From Piezodorus guildinii (Eukaryota > Arthropoda > Insecta > Hemiptera > Pentatomidae), in NCBI GenBank assembly GCA_023052935.1, contig CM041294.1, positions 10,712,414 to 10,776,413 on the forward strand: DNA of 64,000 nt, read 5' to 3'. The notes under the pieces were generated by a model that was given only the letters and a program-made list of their open reading frames with translations, was not told where the DNA came from and did no database searches. This document shows, piece after piece, positions 11,778 through 24,300 of this stretch. Position 1 is the stretch's first letter. The number at the start of each line of letters is the position of its first letter. A program made the position numbers and the translations under genes.

Positions 11778-12239
11778 AATTCCATCCAAATTTTCCAAAT
11801 TCCACTAGAACCTCATTCATCATCCTAATCCTCTAGCTCAATCCCTATCCAGCTCCACTAATCCATACAACCCATCTAGAAGGTTGAAACGGCAGTGGCC
11901 CCGCGACCTTTCGTAAATATATTGAAGTTCTAGCACTGGCTAGATTCTCCACTCAATGTGATGTATGTATGAATGTGTGTATGTGCATATAGGTACAAGT
12001 GATTTCTTGACTTTATTGTATTGATTCATTATTGTGTATATAATTTATTGTTAATTTATGCTGTGTAAATATTGTATGAATGTAGTATGTATGATATCTT
12101 TCACCACTACTTTTGATGTCCAAATTGGGACAGATTGTAATTTTACTCAATAAAAATTGTTGTTGTTGTTGTTGTACCTCTGCCAAAAATTGCATAACAC
12201 GCGTAAAGAGGTTATAACTAAACACGGGAGCTGGTATCG

Positions 12240-12345
12240 CCACAGATAGGTCCCCCTCTCCCAGAGTGATCCTACCCCAGCCGGGTTTGACCCCAGCGCC
12301 CTACCCACTGCCACAACCCGTCCCTCTAAGACACACAAGAGTTGA
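12240..12345 (-). mobile_element. tRNA-like SINE fragment
   Basis: On the minus strand, GGCAGTGGGTAGGGCGCTGG resembles an A box region and GGGGTCAAACCCGGC a B box, in the layout of tRNA-derived SINEs. It is degenerate. Confidence 0.4.
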
Positions 12346-12960
12346 GAAGGCCCAACCTAGATCCGCTTTGACGAAAACAGAAGAAAGCTGTCACGAGCGA
12401 GCGCTGCCGGCTGACAGGCTCCGCTGGTCATTATCACTTTCCGAAATTAATCGATAGCTCGTTGCTCGTTGCTCGCTAATCCAATAGTTACTGTGTCCTC
12501 CAACCGTGTCCGGCGTTATAGTCCTTGCTTAGTCATAAATAGGAAATCATTCTTATATTTATCATTTCATATAGTGTCATAACTAGGCCGCTTACTGTTC
12601 TGGTATCGACGGATACGAGGGGAGATTCATTGAGAACAGTGCGTAGTGCAGAGTGGTGTGGCAGGAAATCAGATTACCTTTCATTTTTATTCCATAACAT
12701 GCACTTACGAACTTTTTTTCTTTCCCATACAATGAATTTCCACTTTATTATAAAAGTTTTTCATTTTTTTTCCTCTTAAACTACAATCCGTTATTTATTA
12801 TTTATGATTAACAATAATGTACTCTAAATAAATATATAGGGCAGATGATTCCTCGTAATGTCATCCATAATAATGTAATAATGATATAATATGAAGGATC
12901 ATAAGTATCTTAAATGGTGTTCTCTGGAGCAAAGAGGTGTCGTTTCTGACGAAAAAGAAA
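12346..12960. other. No gene seen
   Basis: The left half is relatively GC-rich and contains a triple GCTCGTT repeat near 12450. The right half is AT-rich. A promoter or untranslated exon could lie here, but nothing proves it. Confidence 0.3.
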
Positions 12961-13477
12961 TCTGGTGCGAGCAACACACGACTTTCACTTACCTCCATTT
13001 TTAAAATCAATGAAAGAATTTTCAAATACAGTTAGAGATAAAAATACGTGAAACTATTAGGGAATTAATCAAATTGAATTTATATAGAAACATGTGTTTT
13101 ATTAAAAAATCATACATGTATATTACTGCTCTTATGTTCAAAAACGAATAATTGCATTAAAAAAATATGTTTTCTGTTTTCTCTTTTAGTTGGGTATCGA
13201 ATTTATTCAATTTATAAATTTACCTGTTTTTCATCAGCGTTAACAAGATAATATAGTTATTTTTATTGAATCTACAAAATTAAAGGTACTTTAGGGGAAG
13301 AAAATTTTGAAAGAAAGTTTTTGAGAAAATCGAAAAAAGGTGCAAAATGTAGGGTATAAAGTGCCTCTTCTGGTAGGCTCATTTTGATGAAAAAAGTTTT
13401 GTCACGTCTCGGGCGTATAGTTGTCTGAAATATGAAATTTCAGTTTCATAGGACTTACCGTTTCCGCCCGGGAGTTA

Positions 13478-13511
<34 letters not shown>

Positions 13512-13606
13512 CTTTTTGCGGGACTTGGTTATTTGGACTCAGGGGACCCTAAAACGTGTATTTCCCTTGAAAACTGGAATTCGAAAATTTTCACGATCGC
13601 AATACT

Positions 13607-13696
<90 letters not shown>

Positions 13697-13708
13697 AGTG
13701 AAAGTAAA
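12961..13708 (+). mobile_element. Helentron-like element, copy H3, with expanded CA and TA microsatellites
   Basis: It starts TCTGGTGCGAGCAACACACG and ends TATAGTAAGTGAAAGTAAA. The internal CA run lies at about 13479-13508. A TA run of about 85 bases at 13610-13694 sits where other copies have a short TATATA in the 3' palindrome. Confidence 0.8.
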
Positions 13709-13719
13709 AATATTTACCA

Positions 13720-13990
13720 CTCCTTCCTCTTAGGGACCACTTTGTATGGGGCGGAAACATGGACAGTGCTAAAATCGTCTGAAAGAAGATTGTTAGCTCT
13801 GGAGATGGACTTTTGGAGAAGAGTCTGCGGCATATCGAGGCTGAAAAGAATCCCTAATGTTGAAATAAGAAAACAAATAGGGGCTGAGCTGAACATCTTG
13901 AATGAGATATCAAAGAAGATAGTCATATGGTATAGCCATATTATGAGGAGGGACGAGACACGATGGCCATATTGTTTATAGAATTGTATG
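13720..13990 (+). mobile_element. RTE-like LINE fragment (RT C-terminus)
   Basis: The frame encodes LYGAETWTVLKSSERRLLAL, then FWRRVCGISRLKRI and IWYSHIMRRDETRWP. This is the characteristic region after the reverse transcriptase in RTE-related retrotransposons (YGAETW..., RI.N.EIR, GHIMRR). It is truncated at both ends. Confidence 0.8.
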
Positions 13991-14499
13991 TAGAATATGA
14001 AGAGCGCAGTGCGGTGGTAAAAAAAAACAAACTTAAAGATGATTCGTCTCATACCATATTATTATCACTTGTTATCTACTAAGATATTAGTTATTGTTAA
14101 AAAAAAATAAATAAATAAATATGAAACTCACCACTATAGACGTGTGTCCAAATGTAGCGTGATTATACATAAGACTCAAGACGAGAAACTTCATAATCAT
14201 GTTGTATGGTTTATGAGAGGATATGAAGTTCACTTCCGTTTCTCACGGGTAAACTGAGTACCACTGCAATAGTATATTATAAAAATACAACTTATAATGG
14301 ACATATTAAATATTAATATAATTTTACACAATAAGCTTATTTTCTTAAAAAAATTTTATTATGTATAATTTTTATTCAATTCATGTATCCACATATATGT
14401 ATGCGTTATTTATTATCTAATCGTAAGTTGGATGGTGTAAAGTTATATCTCAAAGTTAATTCAAGTAATTAAACGTTAACTTGCACACACCGCGTAGTA
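13991..14499. other. No gene seen
   Basis: AT-rich, with an AAATAAATAAATA stretch near 14105. No repeat family was recognised. Confidence 0.35.
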
Positions 14500-15399
14500 T
14501 TGGGTTGTTTCACATGTAATGTCCGTTTTTATAGTTTCTGAAATACATAAAGGATTTTGCAGGTCTCTGTTGTTTTCTTCCGAATGTTTACATATTTAAA
14601 GTAAACAGTTACTAATCCTCTACCTTTGTATTATAAATATTAGCTTTCCAATCAATTACCCACTTTTTAGTATACCTCCAAATATGAACATGGAAACACG
14701 CGATTTTCGAGTAATATTTTTGTACGAATTCAAACTCGGCCATTCAGCCGCTAGAAATATTTGCAAGGCGTTTGGGGAAGGGAGTGTTAATGAATGGACC
14801 ATTGGTTTGCTAAGTTTTCAGCAGGAGGTACCGACTCGGAAAACTTGCCCGAGGAAGACCTCCGTCCGTAACAGACAAAGATGTCCTCAAACATACAGTA
14901 GAAGGAAACCCCTACCAAACAGTTAAAGGACTCTTAGCACAACTAAATGCAAGTGCATCTACCGTTTCCAGACATTTAAAGTGTATTGGGAAAGTAAAAA
15001 AGCTCGATACATGGGTACCTCATGATCTCACTGAGCGGCAGCAAGACCCCATGTTTCAAAACATACCGTGCAAAAACTGAAAGAAATAGGCTACGAAGTT
15101 CTTCCGCACCCACCATATTCTCCCGACTTGTCACCAACTACCTGTTCAGGAATTTAGAATACTTCGTCAAAGGAAAACTTTTTGAAAATGATGATCAAGT
15201 GAACAGTGCGTTTTCAGATTTTGTTTTACTTCAAAGCTCAGATTTTTTTTAATTCGGGGATAAAAATTTGGTGTCACGTTCGGAAAAGTGTGTAGAAAAA
15301 GAAGGTAAATACTTCGAATAAAATTATCTTGTTTTCATATCGTATTTTTAATAAAAATCCTTTACATTGAAAACGGACATTTCATGTGACACAACCCAA
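14500..15399 (+). mobile_element. Mariner element, internally deleted, with intact inverted ends
   Basis: The ends TTGGGTTGTTTCACATG and CATGTGACACAACCCAA are inverted repeats of about 30 bases, flanked by TA on both sides (14498-14499, 15400-15401). The frame at 14684-14926 (FKLGHSAARNICKAFGEGSV) is a mariner N-terminus. Out-of-frame remnants (GKVKKLDTWVPHDL; YFVKGKLFENDDQVNSAFS) follow. At 900 bp it is shorter than the usual 1.3 kb, and most of the catalytic core is lost. Confidence 0.9.
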
Positions 15400-15735
15400 T
15401 AAAATCTTAAAGCATGCACATTGCATTATTTTTTGTTAGAACAAGTCCGAAACTAGAAACCAAGGAGTCTGACATTTTTTCGAACACAACGGAATCGTCA
15501 GAAAAATGTGTAGCCAGTTCAAAAGAGCAGGCGCAGAAAATCAAGTTGGATAGGTTAGAGAAATAGGGGAATGGAACTATTAAATAAGTGATAACCTTGC
15601 TGCGTCCAGGTGTGAGGAGGTTACGGGCGTCAGGGTAGTTAGTTGAGAATATATATGTTTTCTTGTAAATGATATAGCCAACATACAATACCAAATATTG
15701 TATTCAGAACTCCTTGATCGTACAAACCTCTTAGG
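15400..15735. other. 5' flank of the roadblock-like gene
   Basis: No repeat or domain is visible. The promoter of the roadblock-like gene should lie here or, if a non-coding exon exists, further left. No clear TATA box or initiator was found. Confidence 0.3.
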
Positions 15736-15768
15736 ATGGATGTAGACTACGCCTTAGAGGAAGACCTG
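15736..15768 (+). CDS. Roadblock-like gene, coding exon 1
   Basis: The ATG at 15736 opens eleven codons (MDVDYALEEDL) and runs into a donor CTG/GTAAGC. The 79-bp intron that follows has a good branch site (GCTAAC near 15784) and the acceptor GTGTTGCAG at 15839-15847. The join is phase 0 and keeps the roadblock frame open, which is why this ATG is preferred. The sequence CTCTTAG just before the ATG could itself be an acceptor, so an upstream untranslated exon is possible. The exon is too short to be identified by homology alone. Confidence 0.6.
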
Positions 15769-18700
15769 GTAAGCGATATACATGCTAACTAGCTAGCCTA
15801 TATCCAGCCCACAAGTAGTACAATAATGAACATGGAACGTGTTGCAGAACGGACGAAGGGAGAAGGTCACCGCGTACGAGCAGATCTTCAGCAGGCTACT
15901 AAAGTATCGAGGGGTCATAGGAGTTACTGTCCTCATCAAAGATAGTAAGTTATCTAACCATTTTCATCACCTATAATTTTTCATAAGTTTTTACTTTCAC
16001 TTACTATATATAGTAAGGGGAAGTATTGCGATCGTGAAAATTTTCGAATTCCAGTTTTCAACGGAAATACACGTTTTAGGGTCCCCTGAATCCAAATAAC
16101 CAAGTCCCGAAAAAAGGTCTGTGTGTGTGTGTGTGTCTGTGGTAACTCCCGGGCGGAAACGGTAAGTCCTATGAAACTGAAATTTCATATTTAAGACACC
16201 TATACGCCCGAGACGTGACAAAACTTTTTTCATCAAAATGAGCCTACCAGAAGATGCACTTTATACCATGCATTTTGCACCTTTTTTCGATTTTCTCAAA
16301 AACGGTTCCGACGATTTTGATTAAACTCGCTATATCGATGTAAAATTGAATGGGCTTTAATATCATGTAGGTTTTATTTAGATAAAAATGGTTTGACAGA
16401 GCTTAAATGCCGATATTTTAATTTTTCTTCCTCTAAAGTACCTTTAATTTTGTAGATTCAATAATAATAACTAGATTATCTTGTTAACGCTGATGAAAAA
16501 CTGGTAAATATATAAATTGAATAAATTCGATACCCAACTAAAGGAGAAAACAGAAAAAATATTTTTTTTAATGCAATTTTTCGTTTTTGAACATAAGACC
16601 AGTAATATACATGTATGATATACCGTTGGAAAGCTAAAGATTTTAGAAATATTATCATCTCATACACAAGCTTTTAAAAGTTAATAGAGAGTGATGAAAT
16701 GAACATAACACTAACTGATTATTTTAGATAATAATATAATAGATTTTTTAATCAAACACATGTTTCTATAGAAATTTAATTTAATTTATTACTTTCACTT
16801 ACTATATATAGTAAGGGGAAGTATTGCGATCGTGAAAATTTTCGAATTCCAGTTTTCAACGGAAATACACGTTTTAGGGTCCCCTGAGTCCAAATAACCA
16901 AGTCCCGAAAAAAGGTCTGTGTGTGTGTGTGTGTGTGTGGTAACTCCCGGGCGGAAACGGTAAGTCCTATGAAACTGAAATTTCATATTTCAGACAACTA
17001 TACGCCCGAGACGTGACAAAACTTTTTTCATCAAAATGAGCTTACCAGAAGAGGCACTTTATACCATGCATTTTGCACCTTTTTTCGATTTTCTCGAAAA
17101 CAGTCCCGACGGTTTTGATTAAACTCGCTATATCGATGTAAACTTTAATGGGCTTTGATATCATGTAGGTTTTATTTGGATAAAAATGGTCTGACAGGGC
17201 TTAAATGCCGATATTTTAAATTTTCTTCCCCTAAAGTACCTTTAATTTTGTAGATTCAATAACAATAACTAGATTATCTTGTTAACGCTGATGAAAAACA
17301 GGTAAATATATAAATTTAATAAATTCGATACCCAACTAAAGGAGAAAACAAAAAAAAAAAATGTTTTCAATGCAATTTTTCGTTTATGAAAAGTTAATAG
17401 GGAGTGATGAAATGAACATAAAACTATTATTTTAGATAATAATATAATAGATTTTTTAATAAAACACATGTTTCTTGGTAAATAACAGCTGAATATGCAA
17501 GTCGAGTGAATTTGATAAACAACTAAAGGAGAAAAGTGCAAACAAAATTTTTTTTGTTTTTGAAGTATTTTGGGTGCATCATATTTTTTTATGAAACTTA
17601 TGTTTCTATAGAAATTTAATTTAATTAATTAGTTTCTTTTATTTTCATCTCTAAATGTATTTGAAAACTCTTTAATCGATTTTAAGAACGGAGGTAAGGG
17701 AAATTCGTGTGTTGTCTTGAGATTTTTTTTCGTTATCGGGGTACAAAAATGTTCCTTGCACTTTTTACAAGAGGCTAAATGCTAAACAATTAAACTAACA
17801 AATTAGTTACTTGTGTGTTTGTGTGTATGATAAGTACGATTTTCTTTAGTTGTTTGGTTTTCGGTTCGAAAATAAATAAAGGTAATATTTCTAAATGACT
17901 ATTATCAGAATAAAAATCGCGAAATATAAAAACATTATTAAAAATGTACTAGTGTTATTATAACCAAAATACTGCCAATATTTTTTTTTTTTTTTTAATG
18001 TATCATCATTCCTTAAACTTTTTCTGAGCGCTCTCACTAGTTGGCTCGCGGGCCTCACAGTAAGGAGATGGTGGCTCTGAGTAAATCTCAAAAAAGTATA
18101 TCAGCCCTTAGAATAGATGCCTGCAATGACATTCAACAAAAACTGCCACTGGCCACACCCCTAAGACTCCAACAACTAATACCTACCTCCTCCCAGAGAT
18201 CGTCCAGTCCAGCATCCCGATGGCGAAGGCGGAGCCGATGGCCGAGAAGTGGATGTCGGTCTTCCACCGCCTCGACCGAGACGTGCGGGACATGGACCCC
18301 CAAGACATGCTCCTCACCCTTCAGGTCTCCACCAAGAACCACGAGGTCGTCATGGCCTTCGGTAACTCAGCATACCTAAGTACATTAATGGATAGCACAA
18401 TAAGTAGATCATAATATCAGTATGTTAACGGGGTCACCTGTGGTGTAGTGGCTAGCATAACAGATTTCTATGACCAAGGTTGCGGGTTCAAACCTGACAG
18501 ATGACCCTAGGATTTCTTATTCCCGTTAAATACTTTTTAGTTAAGCAGTCCTTCAGAGTGGACGTAAAAAGGTGGTCCAGAGCCTTTGCGATGTCAGGTA
18601 TTCGTTAAAGACCCTTATCCTAATTAATCCTGAAAGGTAAAATTTAGAACTCCCACTGTAGTATTGTCTTATTAGCCACAGTAACATAAAGGTGACGTTA

Positions 18701-21285
18701 AATAAATAAACAAACAACAGTATATTAACATAGTAATATCTGGTAACATCATTAAACTAACTGGGTGGGTTAATGGGTTCAAAACCGCAGGTGGTCCTAG
18801 GATTTGTTAATGGGAGTGAAAAATCCTTAGTTATGCCGTCCTTCAGCGGGGGCGTTAAAAGGTGGTCCCGAGCCTGTGCGATGTCAGGTACTCGTTAAAG
18901 ATCCCTATCCTAATAAAACCTGAATAGGCAAAATTTAGGACTCCCACTGTAGCATCGTCCGATTAGCCATAGTAGCATAAAGTGACATTAAATAAATAAA
19001 TAAACTAACCGGGTGTAAATCGAAAGAAACAGAGTCTGCATTCAAGGCCAACAAAAAAAAATGTTTTTATTCATTTAACGTCACCTAATGCTGTTTTGGC
19101 TAGCCAGGCGATGCTGCAGTGGGAGTCCTGTATTTTGCCTGTCTAGGTTTAATTACTAAAGGAATCTTTAACGGGTACCTGACGTTTCAAAGACTCGGGA
19201 CTACCTTTTTACGCCCCCTTCAAAGGACGGCAAAGCTAAGGATTTTCGTTCCCATTAAAGCCTTTTTCCAGGTTTAATCACGCTACTTTAGGCGCAGAAG
19301 GCTGTTATGCAAGCTACTACACTGCAGGCGAATCCGCAACAAAAAAGTAACGTGTCTCTAAGTTAAGGCAAAACGCAATTCCAACCAACTTCTTTTTGAA
19401 GTCGGATATAGAATATGAAAGTCTACTCCTCCCAGATATAGTTCGATGGAGAAATAAAATGTAGGCTATATAGATAGATAGTCAACGCTATCCCGTACTT
19501 AACTACATTAATGGATGGCAAAATAAGTATATTATAACATTATATTAACGTAGAACTGCCATTAAGCTGGGTATATAGCAAAAAGGATCTGGAGATTTAA
19601 GGTAGCTATTCTGCCTTCAAAGCCAAAAAAAAAAAAAAAATATTCATTTAAAGTCACGATGGCGACGATTGAACCAGGCGATGCTGCACTGGGATTCCTA
19701 TATTTTGCCTGTCTAGGTTTAATTACTAAACGGTACCGAACCACCTTTTTACGCCCCCTCCAAAGAACGGCATAGCTAAGGATTTTCGCTCCCATTAAAA
19801 ACCTCGATCAGATTTAAACACGCGACTTTGGACATAGAAGGCTGTTATAACTAGCCACTAAACCAAACGTGACCCTGCACTTCTAACCAACTTCTTTTAG
19901 AAGTCCGACATTTAAATCTATTCCTCTCTTATATATAGCTTGAGGTGCCCTAATTTAGACTTTAAATGTACGTATTGATGGATAGTTAACTTATTCTTGA
20001 AATTGACTACTTTGGTGATGAGAAACAATTCACGGTCAACATTCCACAAAAACCATTTTGTTTACGAAGCAAAACCAGCTTAATTATATCTATTCCCTCT
20101 CTCTAGGAAATACCAACACCTCGTGAAGAAGAAGTTCGCCAATCATCGTCCATCAGCTGAGCCTGGAGTCGGCATTCCGAAGGAGCTGAAGGAGAAGGCT
20201 AGCTCGAGGCTGAGCAGGCTACAGGACAAGCCGGGCGACCCGAGGAGCATCATCGAGAGCTTCCGGTCTGTCCTCGAGCTAAGGAAGATGTAAGTCGGCG
20301 ATCCATACCTTTCCGTATCTTTGTTTGCTGAGGCTGTGGTGGCGGGAAGGATAAGGCATCTACCGAGCAATCTCGTGTCAGAAGGCTTCCGATAAAATTT
20401 CATCCTAGTGGGAAGGATTTTACTTCGTGACAGCCCCGCGAAATGAATCCAGACCTTCTTACTCGGTACAAATTAGAAGGGCACACTGAAGGACATATCG
20501 GTATGTTGAGATGGGAAGAGAGATGGCCGAGCAATGTTGTGATGACCTGAGCAATGCTCAGCAACCAAACGACCGAAAAATCGGAATAAAATAATCACGA
20601 GTTTGCGTATTGGTGCCGGGGGGCTATTCACTCGACATTAATCCTCACACTTAACCCTTGCCCCGAGAAACCGCCGTATAGCCTTCAGAGGCGAGGTAGT
20701 GCAAAAAAAAAAATCGGTGCGATGCCGTAGCAGTCAAGTAACTAACTGGCCTCAAAGTGGTGCAAGTTTTATGCCGTTCTGGGCCGATTAAAATTTATTT
20801 ACTAGCAGTCCCATGGAATGAATCTCTATACTTAATTTTGTATTAGACTCTTACGTATATAGGATAATACTGCCCGTTAGCCAATATTAGATAGAAGGGT
20901 GCGTAAAACATTTGAAAGGTTAAAGTCTAAAAGATTTTTTACGTTACGTTACCCTCCATTATCTAATTTTTCTGCATTTTATATCTATTTACGGTTTTGG
21001 AACATTTCCGTTTTTATGTTAGACTGTTTACTTACGCATCAGATTTCGTTGGCCTTGGCTATTCGGAGTCACGGAGAGCTTAAATTTTGATTCCATTTAG
21101 CGAGTTTATGAAAAAAATCGTTAGAGCCGTTTTAGAAAATCGTAAAAAGGTGCAAAATGCATGGTATAAAGTGGCTCTTCTGGTTAACTGATTATGGAAG
21201 TTTCTGTTACATCTCGGGCGTATAGTTTTATCAAATATGAAATTTCAGGTTTTTAAGATTTTTAGTTTTTGCGCTAGACTTACCG

Positions 21286-21348
<63 letters not shown>

Positions 21349-24300
21349 ACACACAGATTTATTTCCGTTGAAAACTGGAATTCTAAAATGTTCACGATCG
21401 CAATACTTTCCCTTACTATATATCTCATACATAGGTAAGAGAAAGTAATAATAGTAAAAAAAAATAATTATTTAAAATTATAGCTGATGAAAGTGGTTAG
21501 ATAACTTACTATCTTTGATGAGGACAGTAACTCCTATGACCCCTCGATACTTGAGTAGCCTGTTGAAGATCTGCTCGTACTCGGTCACATTCATTTGATT
21601 TTGATGAAAAAGTTTTTATAACACCTTAGGCGTATATTTATCTTAAATATGAAATTTCAGTTTCATAGGATTATTCGTTTACGCGCGGGAGTTACCACAT
21701 CGACACAGAAACAGACACAGACACACGTACACATATATTTAACTTTGATCAGATACAACTTCAAAAATGCTAAATTAAAATTAATTGTCGACTAACTTGT
21801 TGTAATTTTTAAAGGACTTCATTTGTTCCTCTGTAGATAACTATAAGTGTGATGATTTGTTTGACATGTCTATTGATATTATCAACAACTCCACATCATG
21901 CGATAGCACACATGATACACCTCATAGTGTTGCACATCCCACAGACCTGGAGAAACGAATGGCCGCGATCCAACGAGATTAATAAAAGTTATGAAACACC
22001 TCTTTCCTTTTACCGAACGGATCTTAATATATAGCCGACCCTCCCGAACACTAAGGAACCTTGTTACGTATCCAAACATTCGTCATCGGCTAACAGCGCT
22101 GTCTTTGACTATCTAAGGGGCCTATCTCCTTGCGAGATCGATTTCAAAACGGTTCTTGTGAATACAGGAGGGTGTTGGAGGGGTTTGGAGTCGTTATGTA
22201 AGAAATTAACCTTCCTAATTTAAATTCGAAAGGAAAAGAAGATTGTCTGGTGAGGTGAGAAACGATATCTGTTTTAGTAATACAAGAAGATCAAAACATG
22301 GTTGAGGGTGCACTCATAAAAAAAAAAAGTTTCGGCCTACCTTGTGGGCCTTTTATCAAAGGTAAGAAAGACAAGATAACAACGAATACAATCAAAACAA
22401 AAAATACTAAAAATCTGGTGCGCGCAACACGCGACTTTCACTTACCTCCATTTTGTTAAAATAAATATTTAATACAGTTAGAGATAAAAACTGTTAAAGA
22501 ATTAATTACACTGAGTTTCGATAGAAACATGTCTTTTATCAAACAATCCATTATATGATTATCTACAAGAATCAGTTAGTTTTGTCCGCCTGTTATTGCT
22601 CTCAATTACATTTAATAACTATATGTATAAGATAATTTTTTTTCTCCAAAATCTTCAGCTTTTCAAAGGTATATTACTTTATTATTATTATTATTACTGT
22701 TCTTGAGTTCCTAAACCGAAAAATTACATACAATTTTTTTTTGCTTATCTGTCCTTAGTAGATTATCGTATTTGTTTCAACTTATATATTTTAACATTTT
22801 TTTATTAATTCTATTTCTCATTGAGGCCTATTGTATAACCGTTTAATTTGGTTTTACGAGTTTAAACTCTGCCGGAACGGACCTAGACGATTAGAAACAT
22901 TTCTGGACTTTCTGGACCGAGGCTTGGCGAAGAAGAAGTAGCAAAACATTTTCTAAAGCCCCAACTCTTCAAAAGAAGGTGACGGTCACTGTTTTGTGGC
23001 CTTCATTTCTTTTAATACACTACAGCTTCTTAAACCCTCGAGAAACAATCAATGCCGAATCGAATTGTAGCCAAATTAATACGATTGGCAAATTAACAGA
23101 TTGGCAATAATGAAGTTTTCTTTGGTAAATCGGTCCATTTGGTAAATGAAAATGCCCGGTCACATGTTTCACGTGTGACGTCATTGGAGTTTGGATTTGA
23201 AACTCTGCCACATCTGTCCTATTCTTCGGACCTCACGCCTACAGTTATGATTTTATTTTACACCTAGGCATGATTTTATCATACTTAGGCAGCAAACAAT
23301 ATTTTGGATATATGGAATTAGATAACGCATTTCTGGAGTTTATCAATTCTAAAGATGAGAAATTCTCCTCGGAGGAAATTGAAAAGTTACCTAACATGTT
23401 GGCAGAAGTGTATTAACATCAGTGGTATAGATTTTAATTAAACAAAACAGTTGTAAACCTTTCCTTTTTTTTTAAACTAAAATCGTGCGTTATTGTTATT
23501 GGGAACCCTGTACATGTTGTAAATCCAGAATGAGATATATATATTTTTTAATCTACAGTTTCTTCATTCATATAATATTACTTTTAGAAACTCGATAGCT
23601 TTTGACCGGAATTAGTTTGATTTTTGTGCAAAATGTTTACACAACCGTACCTCGCGTTGCATACATTGCAATGAGGGATCGGATGAAATGTCATGTGGGT
23701 GAAATCCGCCCATTCTATATTCTACAAATTTTCAATAATAACGATAGTTACAACTGTAATTTATATAAAAGCAAAAAGACTTTGCTCTAAATACACCTTG
23801 AACAGAATAAATGACCATCGAATAAAAATAATCCCACTGCCTGTTATTAGGCACTTGTGTGAACAGAAATGATTCATTCATTTACTATTTATTTGTAAAC
23901 ACGGTATAGCGGGAAATATCAGTGTTAAGGGTCTTGCCAACTAATAATAAAAAGTTGAAGCACTGGAATATTCCAAACTTTTATCCACCTAAATTGGTGA
24001 TTTTGCCCACTGTGCGTCACTGGTAGAATGTTAGAACTGCAAGCTATGTCCTGAGTGTATATAATATAAAGTAGTGAATACATATGATTCATATTTATTT
24101 ATTTGACTCCAGACATTTATGGCTCCTGCTACATAGTTGCATAATCTGATGACCCTAGTGGCATAAAACGATATGAATTAAAAAAAAAACTTAAAATTGT
24201 GTTGCAGATTTCAGATGATAACAAGGCAGAGGTCATCTAAGTAACGATTAGGGTTGAATGAAAGGAGTGAGGGAGTCTACGATTGTGGCTGCATGAATTT

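Larger units (their letters stand above)
8985..12175 (+). mobile_element. Jockey-like LINE, outer copy A, interrupted by inner copy B
   Basis: Copy A runs 8985-9645 and resumes at 11778-12175. The first part encodes EAGVPQGSVLGP, TFADETAILSS and YLGLLLDKTLTWNP with frameshifts. The second part continues the C-terminus (NPYNPSRRLKRQWPRDLS) and the 3' UTR, which ends in CAATAAAAA and a TTG microsatellite tail. The second catalytic aspartate of the FADD box is glutamate. AATTCCATCCA at 9635-9645 and 11778-11788 is the target duplication of the inner insertion. Confidence 0.85.

Noticed and set aside
13432..13760. Open frames with THTHTH and YIYIYI runs
   Set aside because: These are translations of CA and TA microsatellites in H3.
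18431..18510. Genuine tRNA gene at the SINE-A head
   Set aside because: A and B boxes are present but the acceptor stem does not close, and the same sequence with body and tail recurs more than ten times.
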